Assembly: GCA_002307215.1 (NCBI GenBank)
Contig: DBTU01000010.1
Coordinates: 68,266 to 132,265, forward strand
Reading direction: 5' to 3'
Origin: Lachnoclostridium sp. UBA1308
GTDB taxonomy: Bacteria; Bacillota; Clostridia; Lachnospirales; Lachnospiraceae
Length of the DNA stretch: 64,000 nucleotides
Shown: one piece after another, positions 8,875-18,284 of the stretch
Position numbering within the stretch: the stretch's first letter is position 1
Layout of the letters: each line of letters opens with the position of its first letter
Translations under genes and position numbers: made by a program
Notes under the pieces: model-generated
The model's database searches: none
Told to the model about the DNA's origin: nothing
What the model saw: only the letters and a program-made list of their open reading frames with translations

Positions 8875-10839
8875 ATGCAGATAAATAGAGAAGATCAACA
8901 TTCAATATTAAACTCAATTAATTTACCAAATACCAAATTTATGGAAACTCTTATCCGGATACTTGAAAAATATGATAAAGTGCTATCAGAAGACGATCTA
9001 GAAACGCTTACAGATAAAGTAAAGTCAAGAAATTTGCTAAAACAGGAATATCCAGTGTTGTTGATGATTGATCCTGGAAAAAAAAAGATGGATCAAATTC
9101 ACATGAGCGGAAATTATCGATATTATGCGAATAAAAAGTGCTGTATAAAAGGAGTAGAGTATTTTTATACGTCACAATTGTATGGATATAGAGATGCTAC
9201 ATCACATGGAGATAATAGAACGCCTTTATGGAAATGGGTTTGCGAGAAATTGAACATAAATACAGATGAAGATCAAAGAAATGAGGAGTGGTGGCCACTT
9301 CTTAATGAATATAATCCTGGAATAACAAAAGACAAATGGATCGAACTTCTGAATAATAAGACTGTATTTGAGGGTAATAGTCTTGATGTAATGGCAGCGT
9401 TCCATGATATAGGGGGAGAGGCTAGTTGCTTGCAATTAGCTAACATGTACGGTCATACTGCTAACTATTATAATATGACAAGTATACATTTGGCGGAGCA
9501 AATAATCAAAGAGACAGGATTCATGATACCGCAGAATGAAGAAAAATTGAAATTGTGGCAAGTGATTTATGTTGAAAGAAATGCTAGAAAGGGCGAAATT
9601 GGAAAGTATATATGGAAACTGAGACCGGAATTATTTGAGGCACTATCTGAGTTTGGTATACAACAATATTTGAAGGAGAGAGGAGAAGACAAATTGTTGC
9701 CCAAGGAAACTATAGAGAAAATAAATAAGTATATCTCTACAAGAGGTTTTTCGTATGAAGATAATTTGATTAGCAATTTTTACCTTAGTATAAAATCCAA
9801 ACCTTTTGTAATTTTAGCAGGAACAAGTGGAACCGGAAAGACAAGGTTAATTAGATTATTTGCTGAAGCTGTTGGAGCAACGAAAGAAAATGGAAGATAT
9901 CTTCAAGTTGCCGTGAGACCAGATTGGTCCGATTCCTCAGATCTGCTTGGACATGTAAACTTGAGTGGCGATTTTGTTCCTGGAAAAATCTTAGAATTTA
10001 TTAAACAAGCAGATGAAAATAATGAAGAGCCGTATTTCCTTTGTTTGGATGAGATGAATCTTGCCAGAGTGGAGTATTACATGAGCGATTTTCTTTCAGT
10101 CATAGAGACGAGAGATCTAAACGAGGATGGAGAGGTAAGGACGGACCTGTTGATGAATATATCAGACTATGGCGTCGACAAAGAGGGAATAAATAGAGAA
10201 AGATTCGGAGAGTTGGGATTTCCGGAAAACCTATATATAATTGGCACGGTAAATATGGATGAAACAACATTTCCATTCAGTAAGAAGGTCCTTGATAGAG
10301 CTAATACAATAGAGTTTTCATATGTGGATCTTGTTCCTCAGTTTGATATTGAAGAACATGAAGCATCTGCTCTTTCCTTACCGAATTCTTTTTTTAGAAC
10401 AGAATACTTAAATATTTTGCAGTGTGATAATGAGAAGGTATATGTTACTGAACTATGTGAACAACTTCAGGACATTAATGATATTTTAAAAAATACTGAT
10501 GCACATGTTGGTTATCGGGTTCGTGATGAAGTCGTATTTTACATGTTGAATCATAAAAAAGCAGATCTTTTATCTGAGAATGAAGCTTTAGATAATGAGA
10601 TGATGCAAAAAATCTTACCTAGAATTCAAGGTAGTGGACTTGCGGTAAAGAGTATGCTTTGCAAACTCTTTACAGATATTTGTGCCGGAGACTACGATGG
10701 AATGTCAGGGTCATCTGATAGTGAACAGATGAAAGCGTATGTTGAAGGGCATGATTGTAAATATGAAAAGAGTGCTAAGAAAATAGTATATATGGTTAGG
10801 AGATTTGAGGAAGATGGCTTCACATCCTACTGGCTCTAA
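8875..10839 (+). CDS. McrB-like AAA+ NTPase
   Basis: The AAA+ core of the McrB family is clear: Walker A GTSGTGKTRL (about residue 314), Walker B CLDEMNLARVEYY (about 388), and the GTVNMDETT...DRANTIEF sensor region with the arginine finger (about 456-475). Residues 1-290 form a long N-terminal region unlike classical McrB DNA-binding domains; it probably recognises the target. The gene is 20 bases behind the DUF4420 gene in the same operon and overlaps the next gene, its expected nuclease partner. McrB-type proteins hydrolyse GTP or ATP to translocate DNA for the McrC nuclease. Confidence 0.88.
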   Translation: MQINREDQHSILNSINLPNTKFMETLIRILEKYDKVLSEDDLETLTDKVKSRNLLKQEYPVLLMIDPGKKKMDQIHMSGNYRYYANKKCCIKGVEYFYTSQLYGYRDATSHGDNRTPLWKWVCEKLNINTDEDQRNEEWWPLLNEYNPGITKDKWIELLNNKTVFEGNSLDVMAAFHDIGGEASCLQLANMYGHTANYYNMTSIHLAEQIIKETGFMIPQNEEKLKLWQVIYVERNARKGEIGKYIWKLRPELFEALSEFGIQQYLKERGEDKLLPKETIEKINKYISTRGFSYEDNLISNFYLSIKSKPFVILAGTSGTGKTRLIRLFAEAVGATKENGRYLQVAVRPDWSDSSDLLGHVNLSGDFVPGKILEFIKQADENNEEPYFLCLDEMNLARVEYYMSDFLSVIETRDLNEDGEVRTDLLMNISDYGVDKEGINRERFGELGFPENLYIIGTVNMDETTFPFSKKVLDRANTIEFSYVDLVPQFDIEEHEASALSLPNSFFRTEYLNILQCDNEKVYVTELCEQLQDINDILKNTDAHVGYRVRDEVVFYMLNHKKADLLSENEALDNEMMQKILPRIQGSGLAVKSMLCKLFTDICAGDYDGMSGSSDSEQMKAYVEGHDCKYEKSAKKIVYMVRRFEEDGFTSYWL

Positions 10840-13288
10840 TAAGTTGCTGGAAATACATTCTGAGACCCTTATTTTTGTAATAAAGGGCAAGGATATTCAT
10901 CATGACACATCAGAGGAGAAGGAAAAATCCTCAATTGTTGTGAAGGGATCAGATGTTAGAGAGGTAATAATCAACGACCGGCCTGTCTATGAGGATGGAC
11001 AGGATGGTTTTGTTGTGCAGAATTTTTCTGTAGGTCCACTTTTTTTTGAGCAGACAGACTATGAGGTAGTCGCACAGAGTAAGTATGGACAAGAAGTATC
11101 GTTTTGGCACGAAAACTCCAATATTAGAGAAAATGTCAGTTCGGTAATAGATGATGGGAGTCTGATTTCTGGGATAATTAATTTCCGTAATGCAGTTGGA
11201 TATTCAGAATTTAAAATAAAGACAGATAAAAGTATGATACTGACAGTCAGAATAGAGGTATATTCTACCAAGATTTCTTATAAAAAAGACTATCAGCAAA
11301 TGTTACAAGATATTTCTGAAGAAGTATATGCTGTGGCTGTTGATTTTCTTAAGCAGACATATCAAAACATTAGAGTAGGGAATAATAGGGATACAGTACC
11401 TGCGGTATTCTTTCAAATAGTCAGTACAATATTTGAACAGTTTGTTAAAGCTACAAGCAGAATAATAACCTTCCCACACCACAAATTGGAAGAGGAGCAT
11501 CTGATGCGGCCATTCTACAAGATAAAAAAGACGGATAGCAAAACCAGACGCTGGATGGAAAGACATCCGGAGTATGTACAGATGAGATCAGACAGAGTCA
11601 TGGCTGAAAAAGCTCCAGGAGTAACTAAACAGATTACTTATAATACTCTAGAGAATCAGTTTGCGAAATACATTCTTATGAATACGTCGTCGAGACTGAT
11701 TGATTTCAGAAAGCGTTATCTAACGAGCACTAAAAATCAAGAGCAGCATGTTTTGGATTCTATTGATGCCATGACTAGGACATTGAATCGTTTGCTTAAC
11801 GGATCCTTTTTGAAAAACGTTGATACGTATCATGCAAAACAGAGTATGTCCCTTGTTTTTGGAATGGCACCCGGATATAGAGAGCTCTATAAATATTATT
11901 TGATACTTCAGAAGGGATTAGCTTTCCATGGCGATGTATTCCGCATCTCAATGAAAGATACAGCTCAACTGTATGAATATTGGTGTTTTATTAAATTGGC
12001 AAACATCATGAAAAAGCAATATCAATTGTCTTCACCGGATGTAATAAAAGCAGACTATACAGGTATAACAGTTACGTTGGTAAAAGGAAAGAAATCTGAA
12101 GTACGATTTATTAATCCGAGAACAGGTGAGCATATGGTACTCTCATATAATCCAGGAGAGCAGCAAACTCAGACAATAAATCAAAGACCTGATAATGTGC
12201 TTACACTTGAGAAGAGTGGATCTGACGTACCATACAAATATGTATTTGACGCAAAGTACAAGATAGAGACTAATCTTCCTAATGACTTTTATCCTGACGC
12301 AAAACCGGGTCCAAAAGTAGAAGATATCAATACAATGCATAGATATCGGGATTCAATTTTATACGACGATAAGTCTATGCCAAAGAGATTTCGATTCGAA
12401 AAGACAATGTTTGGAGCATATGTTCTGTTTCCTTATGACAAAGAGGATGAGTACAAAGAACATAGATTTTATAGGAGTATTGAAACTGTTAATATTGGAG
12501 GATTGCCTTTTCTGCCGGGGCATACACAACTGGTAGAATTATTTCTTAATGAACTTATTAATGACTCTGAAGAATCAGCATTTGAAAGAGCAATCTTACC
12601 AAGAGGTATTGAGACAAAAATAGAGAAGGTTGATTGGGAGGTCAGAGATGTTCTTGTAGGATCGCTGGGGTCTATTGAACAATTACAGAAAAATATCGAC
12701 GAGAATTTTTACTATGCTCCTGCAAAATATATTTCCGATAAACAGTTACCAATAAGATATGTTGCAATTTATCAATCTAAGTCAAAGGGTGATCCCGGCG
12801 TCAGATATTATGGTGAGGTTACATCTGTAAGTAAGGTTAGGAGAAATGAAATTAAAGAAGTGCCTGTAAGGAAGGGCAATCCTGATGAACTATATTACTA
12901 TTTCAAAGTAAAGAAATGGGAGATCCTTCAGAAACCGATTGCTATCAAGACAGAGCGTGTATACGAGCCTAAGTTCACAAATTTGTTTTTATTGCAAAAC
13001 AGTGCTGATACATATGAACTGTTTAATATTTGTTCTGAATCAGAGTATAGATTACTGCAGGAATTGAAACGTGCATACCACGATACATTTGTCAGAGAGA
13101 ATCTGGAAGGAGTTGTTTTCAGGGCAAACGAGAATGCTACCATTTATACATCTGACGGCAATTTTATTTTGTGTGATGAAACCGGTGATATTATCAAAGA
13201 GTTTAATATTGAGCAATTTGCCTCAAGCCCAAGAAGAGAGTTTAACAAGATAAAGGAATATGTGGGAAAGATAGCAACAATAGAGTAA
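10814..13288 (+). CDS. DUF2357/McrC-like nuclease subunit
   Basis: I prefer ATG 10814 (AGGAGA ten bases upstream) to the TTG at 10805. The gene overlaps the McrB-like gene by 26 bases, typical of an obligate partner. The long N-terminal and central region matches the DUF2357 type seen in McrC-like proteins. A PD-(D/E)XK nuclease core is visible near residue 475 (YKYVFDAKYKIE). A C-terminal extension of about 250 residues includes ribbon-like segments (IRYVAIYQSKSKG, VRYYGEVTSVSKV) that may be an accessory domain. It is the likely endonuclease of the McrBC-like module that ends this operon. Confidence 0.8.
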   Translation: MASHPTGSNKLLEIHSETLIFVIKGKDIHHDTSEEKEKSSIVVKGSDVREVIINDRPVYEDGQDGFVVQNFSVGPLFFEQTDYEVVAQSKYGQEVSFWHENSNIRENVSSVIDDGSLISGIINFRNAVGYSEFKIKTDKSMILTVRIEVYSTKISYKKDYQQMLQDISEEVYAVAVDFLKQTYQNIRVGNNRDTVPAVFFQIVSTIFEQFVKATSRIITFPHHKLEEEHLMRPFYKIKKTDSKTRRWMERHPEYVQMRSDRVMAEKAPGVTKQITYNTLENQFAKYILMNTSSRLIDFRKRYLTSTKNQEQHVLDSIDAMTRTLNRLLNGSFLKNVDTYHAKQSMSLVFGMAPGYRELYKYYLILQKGLAFHGDVFRISMKDTAQLYEYWCFIKLANIMKKQYQLSSPDVIKADYTGITVTLVKGKKSEVRFINPRTGEHMVLSYNPGEQQTQTINQRPDNVLTLEKSGSDVPYKYVFDAKYKIETNLPNDFYPDAKPGPKVEDINTMHRYRDSILYDDKSMPKRFRFEKTMFGAYVLFPYDKEDEYKEHRFYRSIETVNIGGLPFLPGHTQLVELFLNELINDSEESAFERAILPRGIETKIEKVDWEVRDVLVGSLGSIEQLQKNIDENFYYAPAKYISDKQLPIRYVAIYQSKSKGDPGVRYYGEVTSVSKVRRNEIKEVPVRKGNPDELYYYFKVKKWEILQKPIAIKTERVYEPKFTNLFLLQNSADTYELFNICSESEYRLLQELKRAYHDTFVRENLEGVVFRANENATIYTSDGNFILCDETGDIIKEFNIEQFASSPRREFNKIKEYVGKIATIE

Positions 13289-13444
13289 TCAGTCAATTTA
13301 GTTTTCTCTCATATTTGACTTAAAAAGGATGGCTCTAAGCTGGAATATATGAAAATTGAAGATGGCGTTTTTTCGGCGGTTATAAGTCTGTCAAAATATC
13401 TGTAAAGATTGGGATAAGACGCTAATAGTAGAGAAGAGGTTCAT

Positions 13445-14422
13445 ATGTCTGAAGAGAGAAATAAAAAAGGAAGACTATTGGCATTACAACAGTACCTATA
13501 TCATTACACAGATGAAAATCATCCAGCAACAACGCAGGAACTGATTGATGCTATGGAGAAGATGGGTTACATCGCGAACCGCAAGACCATCAAGGATGAT
13601 ATTGATACTCTGACTAAGTTTGATGTTGATGTTATCACCAATGTGTCTAGGGGAAACTCATTTTTTGTGGGCGAACGACGATTTGAGATGCCGGAGTTAA
13701 AGCTTCTAGTTGATGCGGTATCCTCGTCTCGTTTTATTAGTGCTGGAAAAAGTGAGAACCTTATAGAAAAACTTACTTCAATGACAAGCGCTTATCAGAA
13801 GGAACAGATTACTCCAAGAATATATACAGCTGATCGAATCAAGACAGATAATCCACAACTATATTATGTCGTGGACAAGTTGATTGAAGCAGTTCAATCG
13901 GGTAAGAAGGTTAGATTTCAGTACCAGGAGTATGATGCTGAAAAGCAAAAGATACTTCGCAATAATAGCGAGATTTATATCAATAGTCCATATGGATGTT
14001 TATGGAATGATGACAATTACTATCTGATTGGTTATTCAGATAAGTGGCACAAGGTGGTTACCTTCCGTATAGATAGAATCATCGATCTTGAATTGCTGGA
14101 TGAAGCTGCATTTCCGCAACCGGAAGGATTTACTGTTGCTGGTTACGTGAAGACGTCCATTGAGATGTACGATGGAGAAGAGCAGGAAGTAGAACTGGTT
14201 TGTGATAATGAACTTATGAAACTGATTATTGATAAATTTGGAACTAGAATCAAAACAGAAAGAATCTCTGAGACGCAGTTCAAGGCTACGGTGAATGTGG
14301 CAACAAGCAAGACCTTTTATGCTTGGGCATTCCATTTCGCCGGCCAGATGAGAATTGCAGGTCCGGAGAGTGTAAAGCAGGTGTATATGGAGATGGCTCA
14401 GAAGGTATTGGAGGTTGAATAG
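13445..14422 (+). CDS. WYL-domain transcriptional regulator
   Basis: An N-terminal wHTH (residues 1-60, TTQELIDAMEKMGYIANRKT followed by IKDDIDTL) precedes a WYL domain at about 150-230 (FQYQEYDAEK, YGCLWNDDNYYLIGYS, FRIDRIIDL) and a C-terminal WCX-like extension. WYL regulators sense nucleic acids or nucleotides and often control phage-defence loci. This gene lies 156 bases behind the McrC-like gene on the same strand with its own GAGAAGAGG ribosome site, so it may be the regulator of the island. Its target is not evident. Confidence 0.87.
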   Translation: MSEERNKKGRLLALQQYLYHYTDENHPATTQELIDAMEKMGYIANRKTIKDDIDTLTKFDVDVITNVSRGNSFFVGERRFEMPELKLLVDAVSSSRFISAGKSENLIEKLTSMTSAYQKEQITPRIYTADRIKTDNPQLYYVVDKLIEAVQSGKKVRFQYQEYDAEKQKILRNNSEIYINSPYGCLWNDDNYYLIGYSDKWHKVVTFRIDRIIDLELLDEAAFPQPEGFTVAGYVKTSIEMYDGEEQEVELVCDNELMKLIIDKFGTRIKTERISETQFKATVNVATSKTFYAWAFHFAGQMRIAGPESVKQVYMEMAQKVLEVE

Positions 14423-14602
14423 ATTAATGAAGACGCATGAATTAACAGGATGAGAGTTGTTGGGATGGGTGTTAAAGGTTTACTGTGATGGCTATTGTAA
14501 TTAGAACTGGGGAATAATAACGGCTGATATAGCAGAAGGTTCTGTGTGCCATGTAATTCAAACGGGAGTACAGCATGAGTAAATATAAGACGGAGGTAAC
14601 AG

Positions 14603-15529
14603 ATGAAAATAGGAGTGTTAACGGAAGTTGATATACGCGAATTATGGAAGCATGAGCAGTATGATTTCTCAAATTGGCTAGTAGAAGCAGAAAATATTGC
14701 ATATTTGAATGATATTCTGGGACTTACTCTGGTTGAAGTTAATAAGGAAGCTTATGTTGGATCATATCGTTGTGATATTGTAGCTGTTGATGAGACGGAT
14801 GGAACAAAAGTCATTATTGAAAACCAGCTTGAATCATCAAATCATGATCATCTTGGCAAAATCATTACATATGCCTCAGGCCTTGATGCGAAAGTGATTG
14901 TGTGGATTGTTAAGCAGGCACGTGAGGAACATCGTAGTGCTATTGAGTGGTTAAACAATAATACTAGAGGTGGCATTGATTTCTTTCTTATTGAACTTCA
15001 TGCATACAAGATTGGTGATTCTGATCCGGCTCCCAAGTTTGAAGTCATAGAACAACCAAACGATTTTATTAAGTCATCCAAGTATGTAACTTTATCCGAT
15101 TCGCTAAACAAGTCACAGACTGAGAGATTAACCTTTTGGACGCAATTCAACGACGAGATTATTGCACACGGAAAGCCTTTTAATGTCCGAAAAGCGTCAA
15201 CTGATCATTGGTATGATGTTGCTATTGGAAATAGCACTTGTCATATAGGAATTACCCTTGTAAATAGTGATTCATTCATAGGTGTAGAACTTAATATCGG
15301 TGATGATAAAGCCTTGTTTGATTCACTGTTTTCTGCAAGAGAAGTTATTGAAAACGAGTCGGGGTTGGAATTCGAGTGGCAACGTTTAGATAATAAAAAG
15401 ACGAGTCGTATCCTTCACAAAATCCCAGGATTGGATTTTGACAATCACAAAAACTATCCACAGCTGATGGACGAAGTGATAAAAAAGGTTGTTATTATGA
15501 GAGCGATATTTAAAAAGCATATAAAGTAG
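14603..15529 (+). CDS. DUF4268-type PD-(D/E)XK nuclease-like protein
   Basis: The first 150 residues match the nuclease-like domain seen in DUF4268 proteins: EAYVGSYRCDIVAVDE followed by VIIENQLESSNHDHLGKIITYA and the VIWIV strand. The D...E-x-Q arrangement is a variant PD-(D/E)XK site. The C-terminal half (TFWTQFNDEI, HWYDVAIGNS, LEFEWQRLDNKKTSRI) is the DUF4268 domain. Such proteins are common stand-alone genes in bacterial defence islands. AGACGGAGG supplies the ribosome site. No exact function is known to me. Confidence 0.78.
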   Translation: MKIGVLTEVDIRELWKHEQYDFSNWLVEAENIAYLNDILGLTLVEVNKEAYVGSYRCDIVAVDETDGTKVIIENQLESSNHDHLGKIITYASGLDAKVIVWIVKQAREEHRSAIEWLNNNTRGGIDFFLIELHAYKIGDSDPAPKFEVIEQPNDFIKSSKYVTLSDSLNKSQTERLTFWTQFNDEIIAHGKPFNVRKASTDHWYDVAIGNSTCHIGITLVNSDSFIGVELNIGDDKALFDSLFSAREVIENESGLEFEWQRLDNKKTSRILHKIPGLDFDNHKNYPQLMDEVIKKVVIMRAIFKKHIK

Positions 15530-15774
15530 TTGGTTGTGAGATGCAAAGTGGGGGTAGATCGATTACAAGGTACACCATGGCATGCTGCGTTTCTATTCAG
15601 ATGATGATGGTCAGCGCAGTTGTAGGTGTGGCAAATGCAATGGAAGTGTCCATTGCGTGGATTATGATCAAATGACAGATGAGCAATTCAAAGCAAAACA
15701 ATGGAATGACACAAAAACGAAAAAAGGTCGGCGAAGAGGATTGTTTTTGGTATTAATCAGATGGGGGTGTTCTT

Positions 15775-17184
15775 TTGGCACAGAGAACGGCATGCTTATG
15801 TGACGGAAAGTATATCGGAATTGAAACGATATACACTGTTGCAAATGGGAAACAAATTAATATTCCGGTAAAGTTAAAAGACCTTCGTGAAAAGAGCAGA
15901 AGTAATCAGCTTTTTTGTCCTTGTGGCTGTGGCTCAAATTTAATTCTTGTAGCAGGAGACCGTAATCTCAGGGAACAGCATTTTAGACTAAAAGATGGAG
16001 AATTCAATTCCTCATGTGAAGCAGTTATGGAAGGACAGAATTCAATTGATTCAAAGATTGTTTTAAAATGCTGGCTTGATGACAAACTTCAAGATCAAGA
16101 CATTGAATCAAGAGTTCCAATTAAGGACGTGAGTGATATCACACGTAAATATGAGTTTACATTCCTATCGAAGAGCAGAAGGGTTGGACTGAGCTATTGT
16201 AATGAAAGAATTAATTTGTCAGAAGAAAAGATAAATCTTCTTAAGGAAAATAGCAAAGGTATATGCGTAATCTATGTTGTAGATATGCGCAATTTTGGAA
16301 ATGACGGGCAGTACCCTGAAGGCGTTATGAAGGTTCAAAGTGAGCAGGGATATTGTTTGTTTCTGTCTGTTACAGATCGTGATTATTCTACAGCTAGGTT
16401 AAGAGCTGCATTCAGCGCTCAAGATATTGATGGCCTGTGGCAGGAGATAATACTTGCAGAGGACGATCTAGATGAGTTCACCATTGGTGATGGAAAAGTA
16501 ATTTATCAATCTGTTACTCTTAATGATCTTTTGGAACGTTCTAAGGTTGAATGGAAGGCCGGTATAGAGCTTGCACGTGTTAAGCGTGAAGAACGACGTA
16601 AGGCTCAGGAAGAAGAACGCCGTCTTGCAGCAGAGAGAGAAACTAAGGTGTGTGAAGAAAGAGAACGACAGGCACGAGCAGAGGCAGAAGAGCGTAGACG
16701 ACGCTGGGAAGAAGAACAGAAGCTTGCTAACGAACGAGATGCTAAGCAACGTGAAGAAGCAGAAAAGGCGCGATCTGAAGCTGAAAGGCGTAAACTTATA
16801 GAAGAGCAGGAACGTATTGAAGCAGAGAGACGATTTGCAGATAGCCTGTTGGAACGGATAAATCAACAAGAGGAGCAAGTAAGAGATTCGCAGGGAAGAC
16901 GTTGGGTTAAGTGCGAGTTCTGTGGAAAGATAGCACTTGAGTCTAAATTTAGTTCCTATGGTGGAGTGAATCGTATTAATCTTGGAATATGCCACGAATG
17001 TCAAAAGAACAACCCTGAAGCCAGGATTATTAGAATGCCTGAGCCGGTAAAGAAAGCTGCTAAGATAGAAGTTAATAAGTGTCCTGATTGTGGCGGTGAT
17101 TTGAAAGAAAAGATGGGCAAGTTTGGGCGATTCGTTGGTTGTAGTAATTATCCTAACTGCAGATATATAAGAAGCATTAAGTAG
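15775..17184 (+). CDS. CoiA/DUF6035-like protein with coiled coil and topoisomerase-type zinc finger
   Basis: The start is TTG 15775 behind a G-rich ribosome site (ATGGGGGTG). The N-terminal region has a zinc-knuckle CPCGCGSNL and HFRLKDGE, resembling CoiA-like nuclease proteins of competence and defence loci. Residues 265-360 are an almost uninterrupted Glu/Arg-rich coiled coil. Two C-terminal zinc-binding modules follow: CEFCGK...CHECQ, and a topoisomerase I-type CPDCGG...GRFVGCSNYPNC. A DNA-binding or DNA-processing role is likely. It is the last gene of the defence region, ahead of a terminator. Confidence 0.7.
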   Translation: MAQRTACLCDGKYIGIETIYTVANGKQINIPVKLKDLREKSRSNQLFCPCGCGSNLILVAGDRNLREQHFRLKDGEFNSSCEAVMEGQNSIDSKIVLKCWLDDKLQDQDIESRVPIKDVSDITRKYEFTFLSKSRRVGLSYCNERINLSEEKINLLKENSKGICVIYVVDMRNFGNDGQYPEGVMKVQSEQGYCLFLSVTDRDYSTARLRAAFSAQDIDGLWQEIILAEDDLDEFTIGDGKVIYQSVTLNDLLERSKVEWKAGIELARVKREERRKAQEEERRLAAERETKVCEERERQARAEAEERRRRWEEEQKLANERDAKQREEAEKARSEAERRKLIEEQERIEAERRFADSLLERINQQEEQVRDSQGRRWVKCEFCGKIALESKFSSYGGVNRINLGICHECQKNNPEARIIRMPEPVKKAAKIEVNKCPDCGGDLKEKMGKFGRFVGCSNYPNCRYIRSIK

Positions 17185-17204
17185 AGCACAGGAGCAAGTG
17201 ATTC

Positions 17205-17224
17205 TTACGATCAACTTACGACAA
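17205..17224. repeat. Degenerate TTACGACC-type repeat between regions 1 and 2
   Basis: TTACGATCAACTTACGACAA differs at two positions from the left-end repeat at 1816-1835. Read in one frame it gives YDQLTT, like the left-end copy. It sits exactly where the defence genes stop and the plasmid-like genes begin, so it may mark an old element boundary. Confidence 0.5.
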
Positions 17225-17231
17225 CCTATCA

Positions 17232-17254
17232 CCCCCTTCATTAGGGGGCTTTTT
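17232..17254 (+). terminator. Rho-independent terminator of the defence region
   Basis: CCCCCT (17232-17237) pairs with AGGGGG (17243-17248) around a TCATT loop, followed by CTTTTT. Confidence 0.85.
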
Positions 17255-17268
17255 GTAGGGCTATGTTT

Positions 17269-17298
17269 AAAAAGGCCGCTTCTGTTAAGAAACGACCT
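17269..17298 (-). terminator. Rho-independent terminator of the parM-parR operon
   Basis: On the minus strand AGGTCGTTTC (17298-17289) pairs with GAAGCGGCCT (17282-17273), a 10-bp stem with two G-U pairs, followed by five T residues. It lies 16 bases downstream of the ParM-like stop codon. Confidence 0.8.
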
Positions 17299-17313
17299 CG
17301 ATATTTTACACTA

Positions 17314-18249
17314 TTATTCTGTTATAGCCTTGAGGAAACCTCTCACATTAACCATGGATCCGTTGGTGCAAATCGTTGCCCCTGGGAGCACTGATTTAAT
17401 CTCTTCTGCAAGCATTTCTGAGGTGCCACCGGTAAACACTAATCTCATCATCGAAAGATTCCATCCATTGGCCTCACATTTCTTCAAAATGGTCTGGACA
17501 TGCTTCTTTTTGAAATCAGCAATAAATTCCCTCGAACCTTCCTTAATGCCATTTTCTCTCGTGTTATCAACAACGTATCCTTCTTTAAGGATATCATCCA
17601 TAATCCACTGAGGGATATCTATATTATACTTTGTTGACAGAGCATTCTTAAGATTTTGTGTGAGAACATTGCTCCCAAGAGTATCTGTATAAAGTGTTGA
17701 CAGGACTGGAACGCCAAGATTGTATGTCGAACAATTAATATTGAGACCACCTATGTCAATTACAGCGATTAATGATTTTCCATACTTTTCAGGCTCCAAA
17801 AAGATGACACCAGAGCTTTCTGGCAACACGATGATTGAATGAATCACCAGATGCTTTGTTGTATCCCCCACTTTAATAGAGATTTGCTTACTCGGAAACA
17901 TAAACTCCTTATAAGCATTTTTACTCTCAGGATTTTCATATACCGATAACGGGCAGCCAATAGCGACTACAATCTCATCACCCGAATTGCACAGCTGATG
18001 CAGTGCTGTATAAGTTGCAATCTTATGTAAATCTTCTGCTTTACTTGACTTAGCTGAATTACTCTCAGCTTGTTCTCCTAACAGATATCTCTTACCACCA
18101 TACTCTACGATATAGCTTTGTCCTTGTGCTTCGTTTCTTATTGTTTCTTCCATCTTGGTCCTAAAAACAAGACTCTTTTCAGTGCCATCAGGTCTGAGTG
18201 TCATTCCTTTTGTAGAGTGTTTTCCACTATCTACCGCTACATACTTCAT
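17314..18249 (-). CDS. ParM-like actin-type segregation ATPase
   Basis: ATG 18249 follows GAGAGGAAA. The N-terminus KYVAVDSGKHSTKGM is the phosphate-1 loop of the actin/ParM fold. VIDIGGLNINCS (about residue 165) is the phosphate-2 loop and LVFTGGTSEML (about 275) the adenosine motif. Length (311 residues) suits ParM/StbA and Alp-type proteins, which polymerise to push plasmid copies apart. The ParR-like gene lies 35 bases upstream in the same operon. A partition system on an integrated element suggests a plasmid ancestry or a stable circular form. Confidence 0.88.
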   Translation of the reverse strand: MKYVAVDSGKHSTKGMTLRPDGTEKSLVFRTKMEETIRNEAQGQSYIVEYGGKRYLLGEQAESNSAKSSKAEDLHKIATYTALHQLCNSGDEIVVAIGCPLSVYENPESKNAYKEFMFPSKQISIKVGDTTKHLVIHSIIVLPESSGVIFLEPEKYGKSLIAVIDIGGLNINCSTYNLGVPVLSTLYTDTLGSNVLTQNLKNALSTKYNIDIPQWIMDDILKEGYVVDNTRENGIKEGSREFIADFKKKHVQTILKKCEANGWNLSMMRLVFTGGTSEMLAEEIKSVLPGATICTNGSMVNVRGFLKAITE

Positions 18250-18284
18250 GTAATTTTTTCCTCTCTTTCTCAAATCATTGTTGG

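Noticed and set aside
15582..15803. Open frame of 73 codons with a CRCGKC motif between the DUF4268 and CoiA-like genes
   Set aside because: It lacks a convincing ribosome site, overlaps the better supported TTG start at 15775, and its last third has no protein-like character. It may be a remnant.
16468..17241. Long minus-strand frame of 257 codons
   Set aside because: It is the antisense of the Glu/Arg-rich coiled coil of the CoiA-like gene; its Ser/Phe/Leu-rich translation is typical of such shadows.
17198..17611. Plus-strand frame of 137 codons
   Set aside because: It runs over the terminators and is antisense to the ParM-like gene, with no ribosome site.
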